Source: Gnetum montanum (lineage: Eukaryota; Streptophyta; Gnetopsida; Gnetales; Gnetaceae). From it: a stretch of 64,000 nt of DNA. Positions 56,351 to 64,000 of this stretch are shown here, one piece after another. The notes below the pieces were generated by a model that worked only from the letters and a program-made list of their open reading frames with translations, was not told the origin of the DNA and did not search any database. The DNA lies in NCBI GenBank assembly GCA_015680685.1, contig MNCI01009432.1, positions 18,884 through 82,883 of the forward strand, read 5' to 3'. The position numbers and the translations under genes are program-made. Every line of letters starts with the position of its first letter. The stretch's first letter is position 1.

Positions 56351-57194
56351 TGATGAGTGATGGAGCAATCAAACACCCAACCATATAAGCCACATGTATT
56401 CATACATGACCCAATTGTAATCTGTGAATGGACAATGTTGATATGCTATTAATTAAGTTAATCTTGTAATCATTATCCTTCCACTTTAAGCCAGTGAAGT
56501 CTAAGAGTATTGTTTAGCTTGCAGTGAGGTGTATGTTAAGTGATGTTGTAGGACTAGTTATGCTCCTAAGTGTAGGCATAATGAAAGTAAAGTTAAGTGA
56601 TAAGTCTAACTAATAATGGAAATGTAAGTGTATTCTAGCCTATAGCAATGAGTATCCATTCCTGATTTTCCATACACATCTTGGGCTAATGTAACTATTA
56701 TTGGGTTGCCAAGTGTGTTCACTACTCAGCGAATTAAGTGAAATCACTACTAATACTACCAAATGATTACACTTAAGTTCTTAAAATCAATCCTACTCAT
56801 TCCACTTTAATAATAAACAAGTGAAAATAAAGTTCTTGAAAAAGTAATGTATGAAGCCAGTAAAGTAGTGAAAATTTTTCTAAGTAAAACAATTAACTAA
56901 GGGAATGTTTCAATGATGGAAAATAGTCTCCATATTTATTGTTGTCACAACTTCTACCCAAGTACAACTTGATCAAATAAAGACACCATTCAAGTATGAT
57001 ACATCACATTGTAAGCATTCATTCTTCTATCATCAAGTCTAAGTTCAAGAAATCAAACTACAAGAGTTCTATTACAATGGAAATGAAAAGTTGGATTGTG
57101 CATCCAAGTGTCGTATTTATAGGGGTGCACACATCTTGAGACATTATATCAAAAATGACGTAACATGTACTACAACATCATATCAATGACATCA
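56351..57194 (-). repeat. 5' LTR of minus-strand Athila-like element
   Basis: Plus-strand start TGATGAGTG, end GACATCA; 844 bp. A TATAAATA box lies on the minus strand near 57118. Same family as 413-1194. Confidence 0.75.
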
Positions 57195-57587
57195 TTGGTA
57201 AGATATTGTTTTTATGATATGAAATTGACCAAAAAATTTAACTTTATCACCCATGATGTGTACAAACAACTAGGAATGAATACTTATCACCATAGGATAG
57301 AATAGACTTACATTTTCATTGTACTTAGATTCAAAACTTATAAACATTTTCATCATGCTTACACTTGGGGTTATTAAGAGACACTCAATATCACTTCATC
57401 ATATACCTCACTAAGAGTTAAACCATACAATTTGTACCTCACTAAATCTAGGTGGGCAGAAAATGAACACAAACTTAATATGAACTCACAACTATACTTA
57501 CATTGTCTATCCATAGATGACAATATGATCACTCATGAATGCTTGTAAATTGTATGGTTGAGTGTTGGAATATCTAACCACTCATCA
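57195..57587 (+). repeat. Partial 5' LTR (U5 side) of plus-strand Athila-like element
   Basis: Ends CACTCATCA at 57587 and is followed by a primer site. Its reverse complement aligns with the first ~390 bp of the other Athila LTRs (for example GTATGGTTTAxxxCxxAGTGAGGT). The U3 and TATA part that should lie to its left is missing; the minus-strand LTR abuts it instead. Confidence 0.75.
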
Positions 57588-57588
57588 T

Positions 57589-57606
57589 TGGCATCATTAT
57601 CAGGGA
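57589..57606 (+). other. Primer binding site, tRNA-Asp type (degenerate)
   Basis: TGGCATCATTATCAGGGA, the same register as TGGCGCTGTTGCTGGGGA at 411-394, with C-to-T/G-to-A type changes. Confidence 0.7.
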
Positions 57607-57727
57607 ATGTGTTAATGTTTTCTAGTTAGTTAATTTTACAATTTTCATTGTATTAGGCATAACAAAATACATCTTTTATTCTTAGAATAATATTTCAAAA
57701 TGTATACAGTTAAGCATTAAAATAAGT

Positions 57728-59640
57728 TAACAATGCTTCTACAACTAAAGAAACATATCCATGTGCTATTGATTTTAATGAAAGTCATGATAAAGACTAT
57801 AATGAAGAATATTGGAGTGCACCAATGCAAAATAGGATTTCATATGCTCATAGTGAACCTTATTATTCTAATTTTACATTCATATTTTACCAAGATGAAT
57901 AACTTGATGGAGAAATCTACAAGGTAAAATTGTCTTGTCACCTAAATGTTCAGTGCTAACAATGCTTCAAGTAGCCCTCATGAGGTCAAATCTTGGTTAT
58001 GTGCAATAAGGATATCAAGTCATGAAAAACATGACTATACCATACTATCCAATACAAGCTCAAGCAAGAAGGAACACCATCATGGTGGCAAGGTATGAAC
58101 ATGATAATGGAAAGAAGGCATCTCAAATAGTTATCTTGAAAGAAAAATAATATGTTATATTCCACACCAAGAAATTTTATTAGAGTTATGGGCCCCATTT
58201 CCAAATACATGTCATTCACATTGAAGATTTTGTTAAAATAAAACTATACTAAACTCTTGCAGAAACCCTTAGAAAAAATAACAAGGACTCTAGAATTAGG
58301 AGGAATTCAAGGCCTAAGACCTCCAATGGATTAAGGATAGATTAATCAAGGATTCATAGAAGGAGAACCAACTGGTACCATTATTCAATTCCTCCATCTT
58401 CTTCCTCACATTCATCAACAAATTTTGATATGAAAGAATGAAGACTAAGGGATCATAATGGGGAATAAAAGAGATATCATGAGGGATATGTATATAGAAG
58501 AAGGCATCTTAATGAAGAGGAAGATAATCATGATGAAAGAAAAAAAAGGATTAGATATGAGAGGAGACAACATCATGAGCATTGGAGGGGTCATCACTAC
58601 AACAAAGCTCATGAACCAGAAGACTATGAAGAATTCTTGTTAGCCACTCACAACATGATCGACATTAGGGAAGTAGCATTCCTACCAAGAATTTAAGGGA
58701 TATTTTCATCGACTAACTTGACATAGATAATATTTTAAAATTTGAAGGTGGATATATTGTTGATCCACAACACTATCTCCAAGATTTCCATGATGCACAT
58801 GCCCTACAAAACAATTAACAAAAGTCAAAGTTGTTTTCTAGAACACTTATATAGGAAGTAGAGTGATGGTACAAATCCTTGGAATCATAATCAATTGAAA
58901 GTTGAAGTACCATGCTAAAACTCTTCAATGACAAATATCAAACTTATTCTAGAGTATCAAATTTAGAAAAAAAATCCAAGAATGGAAATAAGGGATACCT
59001 AAATCTCTTGATGTAGCAATGGACAAGTAGTATTCCTTATTGTGTAAATGAATAGGACATGGGTTTTCTCAATGGGAATAATTATGACATATCATCAATG
59101 GACTAAGGAACAAAACAAGAGAAACTCTTGGGGTATATTCCCAAGGAAGATTATCTAAGATGACAACTCATCATGTCCAAAGACTAATAGATCTAAGAAA
59201 AAGAGAATTAACTGAAGAGTATAACAGAAATCCAATAATCAAAAAAAGGAATGTAAGGATATGTGAAATACAAGAAGAAGAAACATAAGAGGATATGATC
59301 CAATGGAAGACCCTACATATCCAAAAATTAGTCAATGATATTACAACAAAGGTAGATAAAATATGGGATTCTGTAGATGAGAAGTTTTCTATAACACTAA
59401 AGATAGTAGAGGAAATGATCATAAAATCCTTTAATAGAAGTAAGGACAAAAGGAAGAAAAGATACAATACACATGAAAACTAAAAGAACAAAGGGAAAGT
59501 CACTATGGTAGAAAAATTAATGAACTCAAGTTTAGAAGATGATGAAGAGGGATTTTGTCCTATCATGGCCCACTTACAAGAGTTTGGGAACTATGTGCTT
59601 AATTCAAAGTTTTTTAAGAAACATTTGACTAGGTGATTAC
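57728..59640 (+). pseudogene. Athila-like gag
   Basis: Opens ASTTKETYPCAIDFNESHDK with the start ATG apparently lost, then NEEYWSAPMQNRISYAHSEP. An R/H-rich part follows (58440-58620), then EEFLLATHNMIDIREVAFLP. The gag core has GGYIVDPQHYLQDFHDAHAL at 58747, EVEWWYKSLES and SWSTMLKLFNDKYQT. The helical part at 59171-59470 (KRELTEEYNRNPIIKKRNV, then VDKIWDSVDEKFSITLKIV) is open for 62 residues and matches the minus-strand copy. A C-terminal EDDEEGFCPIMAHLQEF precedes a stop near 59637. Stops and frameshifts throughout. Confidence 0.75.
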
Positions 59641-60280
59641 CTTATCCGTAAGGTAATTTCAGAAAATCCTACCAACAATCATACTATTCAAGTGGGGCTT
59701 ATCCTCAATCATAAGAGAAATACTAGTAGTAGTGGTAACAACCACAATCATGAGGAATGCCACTAACAAGATAGTAGTATCCATACACGTAACCTAATTG
59801 ACTATGTACAGTGTTCAATCTCTCCTAGAAATACTTCTATTTATCATTCATCTCCTTCCTATCCACCAAAATACCACAACTCCACTACTTGATGCATAGA
59901 TCCTAATTCTTACATATCGCAACTAGCATCTGGTCCTTATACTAAGCTCCCAATCCATTATCATCAATGGCACCACTAGTCATGTAAGGAGAACTACCAA
60001 CATAACTATACCAAAAGAGTGCTACTAGAGTAATCAACACAAAAGAGAACACCATGAAAGTTGAAAAAAGATCCAAGAAACATCCCTTCTTTAGGATAAG
60101 CCTAGAAAAGGTTTAAAGGATAGGGACTTCATCTAGCTCTACCCTACCTACACAAGGTCCTCTAAAGAATACCATGCCTTTGAAATCAATGAAGAACACT
60201 TTAACTACTATCATGCTCACATAGACTATTACACATTAGATCAATGTAGAAGAATTTTTTAATAAGGAAAAAAATCCATG
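59641..60280 (+). other. Gag C-terminal/protease lead-in, decayed
   Basis: Tyrosine-, serine- and proline-rich words in broken frames (for example SYYSSGAYPQS near 59680). No domain recognised. Confidence 0.4.
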
Positions 60281-60790
60281 AAGGTTTTTAGAATATCTTA
60301 AGATAGTAGGACATAAATCATGTAAGGCTCTATTAGATTCTTGGTTAGGAGTTAATCTTATCTCTTAAGACATGTATAAGGCCTAGAATCTTCCTTCACT
60401 AAAGAAAAGTAAGATACAATTAGAGCTAGTGAATTAGTCTATTACTATTCTTCTTAGACAAGTAAAGGACATAATCACTAGAATAATTTTTTGGTCCTAT
60501 CATGCTAATTTTTTGGTCATACACATGAGGAAAAATAAGGAGAAATACCCTATCATCATGGGAAGAGCATGGCTTAGCATTGTGGATGATAAGCTAGGAA
60601 TCTAAGATTTGTCCTTAGAAATTTCCAAGGAAGATGAACCTAGAATCGTTTATAGATGTAAATTTTCATGTATTACATACAATGATAATAGGTTAATTGT
60701 ATGCATAGAATCTAGAGAAAAAAACACAATGTCATCAAAGCATTCAATAAATATGTTCAAGATATGTGTATACAACAATGCCTATATGTA
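60281..60790 (+). pseudogene. Athila-like aspartic protease
   Basis: ALLDSWLGVNLIS near 60328: the catalytic aspartate is kept and the following glycine is tryptophan. Then IIMGRAWLSIVDDKLGI near 60553 and SLEISKEDEPRIVYRC. The flap-side block is nearly identical to that of the minus-strand copy at 53.3 kb. Confidence 0.7.
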
Positions 60791-60879
60791 GCAGCCACTA
60801 GACAAGAAGGCACCTAGTGGTTGATCAATGAAAAGAAATTAGAATAAAACATATGCATGGAACTAGTGGACAAAATTAC

Positions 60880-61360
60880 AAGTGCCTATATTGAAGAAAC
60901 TGATAAATTATAATAGATGCAAAAAAAACCTCCTTGTACTAAGTTACAAGAGGAGGACATTGAATGGGAAAAGTTAGAAATACCAAAAATATATGAATCT
61001 AAACTGCTAAAACTAAAAGCCATATGAGATGCACTTGAATATGCTTTTCATAAAAATAAGAAAGTAGTAATCATAAATATCAATCTTAATAAAAAACAAA
61101 AGAGAAGATTATTGGAAGTAGTAAACAAGTAGCCAATTACATTCATCATCGTGATGATTACTAGGAAAGGAACTAAAAATGTTATAGATGGTTACCTAAC
61201 AAGATTAAAATGGGAACCTCAAAAAATTGAAAAACTAGTATCAAACCAATTTCCCAATGAGAGCTTATTTATAAAGATAACAATGATTCTAGATTCAATA
61301 GTGAAGTCATGGGTTATTGATTACATGCCATATCTCACAACACAAGAACTTCCTATTGAA
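60880..61360 (+). pseudogene. Linker fused directly to the RNase H end; RT deleted
   Basis: 60940-61140 is the pre-RT linker (EEDIEWEKLEIPKI-like, then LEYAFHKNKKVVIININLNK, RRLLEVVNK, PITFI). At about 61145 it passes straight into RKGTKNVIDGYLTRLKWEPQ, the last block of RNase H, with no RT between. The frame 61151-61363 is open for 70 residues. The breakpoint lies in CATCGTGATGATTAC, similar to CATCACAATGATTG at the intact order near 63565. Confidence 0.7.
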
Positions 61361-62620
61361 TGAGATAAGAAGCAAAAAGATCAATTTCTCCATAGAGTAA
61401 AATGATATATGAAAATTAATAGAAATATTTACAAGATCTATGTTGATGGATTAATACGATGGTGTGTTCTAGAAGAAAATCAATAAAACTTTTTACAAGA
61501 TATGCATGTAGGATCATGTGGTGATCACTATGCAGGACAATAGAAAACATTGAAATTGATGATGAAAGGCTAATTTTAACCTATTATATTCAGGAATGCA
61601 CATTGATTTGTACAATCTTATGAAAGATGCTAGAGAGATGAAGAACTAACTGCCAAAAATAAAGGATCACAATAATGGATACAACCATTATAATCCTTTA
61701 TATTTAGGGAAATGACTTTATATTGTCCATTACATGAATGTCAATTAAAAATATTACATTATAGTAATCATTGATTATTTTACTAACTAGGTAGAAGCAA
61801 TTGTAGTTAAGGATCACTTAGCCACAACTGTTGCAAAGTCCTTTCAACAACATGTGATGAATAGCTTTGGAGTACCACACATGTTAATATCAAACAATGG
61901 GACTCATTTCACTAGGGCTATATTTAAGAACCTAATGCAACAACTTAGTGTCAATCATAAATTAACTACTTCTTATCACCTCCAAGCAAATGATCAAGTT
62001 AAAGTAACTAACACAGAAATCACAAGAATATTAACTAGAATTATTAGTCGATGTAAAAAGGACCAAAGTACTAAACTTAATGATACTCTATGTGAATATA
62101 GGTCAAACTAGAATCTTCCTATAAATTAGTTTCCATATAAGTTACTTTATGATGAATTGCCTACTTTATTAATCCAAGCATGATTAAATATGCTTAGAAC
62201 TACTAGCATACTTGACATAGACTTAGATTTAGCTCATAAAGAATGGCCAATGAATCTTAATTTTTAGATGAGAATTATTTAATAGCTCAAATGAATAAAA
62301 AAATCCATAAAAGTATTCTAATATAGACATGACCTTAAAATTATACAAGTATTCATCAATCTTGAAGATAATGTTCTTTATTATAACCCAAATCATGTCC
62401 CACAAAAGACTAAGTTTCAAACGTTATGGGAAGCATCCTATTTCATCCATGATATGTATCAATTAGGCACAATGCAAATTTATCATCCAATGAACCCATA
62501 GGAACTCATCCTTGTTAATATTCAAAAGGCTAAACCATTTTATGACCTTTCCTACTCATTTAAAGAATCTACCTTATACACTAGACCATTCATTACCCCA
62601 TGAAAATAAAGTTACAAGAC
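61361..62620 (+). pseudogene. Athila-like integrase, copy 1
   Basis: Zinc end near 61500 (DMHVGSCGDHYAGQ); core IVIIDYF (first aspartate), then the open frame 61854-62111: FGVPHMLISNNGTHFT (second aspartate to asparagine) and SYHLQANDQVKVTN (glutamate to lysine), then LNDTLCEYRSN. The C-terminal part follows to about 62600. Two of three catalytic acidic residues are gone. Confidence 0.8.
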
Positions 62621-62624
62621 ATTA

Positions 62625-63620
62625 GTATTATAGTTTTTAGATGAATACAATAGATATAACCACATGCATATTGCACTAGAGAATTAACAATAAATAACAT
62701 TCACTAGTCCTTGGGGAACATTTTCATATAGGAAAATGTCATTTATCCTATGTAATGCTCCCATCACTTTCTAGAGACTTGTCCTTTGTATTTTCTAGAA
62801 ATAGATTGGCAACGGAGTTGAAGTATTCATAGATGATTTTTTCACATATAGACTTAACTTCAAACAAGCTTTGGACTACTTAGAGAAAAATTTTAAAATA
62901 TTTTTTAAAACCAATTTAAGTCTCATTTAGCAAAAGAGCCATTGAATGGTCCAAGATAGCATGGCTTTTAAACATAAGATATCACATAAAGAAATTTAGG
63001 TAGATCTAGACAAGATCAAAGTCATCAAAAACATCACTCAAAGGACACAAATAGTTAAATATGCTAGAAAATTCCTTGGCGATATAGGATACTATAGGAG
63101 ATTCATTAAAATTTTCTCAAAGATTGCAAAATCACTTATTGAACTAACAAAAAATGATGCATCATTCCACTGGTTAGAATAATGTGAGAAAGTATTTGAG
63201 AGCCTAAAATAGAAACATACTAAGATACCAATCCTTCAAGCTTTAGATTACCCTAATCCTTTATACATTATGATACATGCTTCAAACTATGCATTACAGG
63301 TAGTGTTGACTCATCTCGATGATTAGAAATGACCATATTAGATACACTGTGCTAGTCAAACCATCACCAAAACACAACTTAATTGTACCACTATAGAAAA
63401 ATAAATTATGGATATGATATACATACTTAAAAATTTCAAAATTTATGTTCTTGGGTATTCTATCTATGTTCATAATGACCATAGTGCCATCAAGTTTCTA
63501 ATGAATAAACCAACATTAAGTCCAAGAGTGATAAGATGGCTCATCATCTTACAAGAATTCAACATCACAATGATTGATAGGAAAGGAACTACAAATGTTG
63601 TAGCTAATTACCTATTAAGA
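62625..63620 (+). pseudogene. Athila-like RT-RNase H, copy 2, N-terminally truncated
   Basis: Starts inside RT at FLDEYNRYNHMHIALEN, then ITFTSPWGTFSYRKMSF, LCNAPITF and the active site VEVFIDDFFTYRL (both aspartates kept, about 62820). The connection has KYARKFLGDIGYYRRFIKIF; RNase H has FHWLE, QALDYPNPLYIMIHASNYAL, IYVHNDHSAIKFLMNKPTLS and FNITMIDRKGTTNVVANYLL (63408-63623 open for 71 residues). The RT N-terminal motifs are missing because of the junction at about 62625. Confidence 0.8.
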
Positions 63621-63639
63621 TGAAAATTGGAACTTTAGG

Positions 63640-64000
63640 AAAATTAAGAACCATTATTAAACCAATTTCATGGTGTAAATTTAATAGTGAGCTCATGAAT
63701 TATTAATTATATGATATATCTTAGCACACAAGAACTTCCTACTGAATGGGATAAGAAGCACATAGAATAGTTTTTTCATAGAGTAAAAAGATATATAAAA
63801 ATTAATATAAATATTTACATGATAGGTGTTGATGGTTTAATACAATGGTGTGTTCTATAAGAAAATCAAAAAAGAGTTATACAATATATGCATGAAGGAC
63901 CATGTGATGGTCACTATGTAGGATGATGGATAGCACTAAAATTAATCATGGCAGGATACGTTTGGCCTACTATATTTAAGAATGCGCATTGATTTACACA
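63640..64000 (+). pseudogene. Athila-like integrase, copy 2, N-terminal part
   Basis: YLSTQELPTEWDKKHIE, then FFHRVKRYIKININIYMIGV, then YMHEGPCDGHYVG (zinc end) and VWPTIFKNAH. Aligns with 61290-61610 of copy 1 at clearly less than full identity, so the two are different element copies. Runs off the right edge. Confidence 0.75.

Noticed and set aside
57733-57927. 64-residue methionine-initiated protein MLLQLKK...
   Set aside because: The frame next to it carries the gag start shared with the minus-strand copy (TKETYPCAIDFNES); this one is a shadow.
1-64000. An integrated plant virus (pararetrovirus) copy
   Set aside because: No movement protein, coat zinc motif plus RT order, or virus-type primer site was seen; all RT blocks fit Ty1/copia, Ty3/gypsy or LINE elements with LTRs and integrase.

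Overview
The window is plant nuclear DNA made almost wholly of decayed, nested transposable elements. I see no intact host gene. Evidence for a plant: Ty1/copia and Ty3/gypsy elements of plant lineages (Athila-like with a tRNA-Asp primer site, Tat-like with a tRNA-Asn primer site and a second RNase H, a chromovirus-like gag), tRNA-derived SINEs, and a fragment of a plant respiratory-burst NADPH oxidase (RBOH) gene. Old, stop-riddled elements without gene space suggest a large genome with slow DNA removal, such as a gymnosperm; that is inference.

Layout. 1-1194: 5' end of a minus-strand Athila-like element (gag start, primer site, LTR). 1195-9960: mosaic of a head-to-head SINE pair, two inverted copies of an unidentified AT-rich repeat, an indel-free 34-bp tandem array, a GC-rich island with the RBOH pseudogene, and a LINE remnant. 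About 10100-23894: a plus-strand Ty1/copia element split by a complete Tat-family element (11901-19988) with both LTRs, a perfect TTACT target duplication and only gag-protease between them. 23895-24640: a block bounded by Ns that carries the missing end of the copia RNase H in reverse orientation, probably an assembly inversion.

24641-30190: minus-strand Tat pol (integrase, two RNase H domains, RT) with its 3' LTR; its polypurine tract is identical to that of the gag-only element. 30190-33890: 3'UTR-like DNA and about 13 copies of a ~192-bp satellite-like repeat. 33935-38820: a multi-exon plus-strand reading frame, antisense to the flanking Tat genes, with an FCP1/HAD-phosphatase-like part, a mobile-domain-like part and coiled-coil parts; this is the most unusual object here. 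39789-42890: minus-strand Tat gag-protease, joined tail-on to the 3'UTR and LTR of a plus-strand Tat element (42900-45955).

45960-49480: chromovirus-like LTR, primer site, gag and protease. 50000-57194: minus-strand Athila-like element (gag to integrase, 5' LTR). 57195-64000: back to back with it, plus-strand Athila-like DNA made of two different copies fused together.

Working together: the gag-only Tat element could have been moved by pol from a relative such as the 25-30 kb copy, because LTR ends and polypurine tract match. Everything visible now is decayed, largely by changes consistent with C-to-T deamination.
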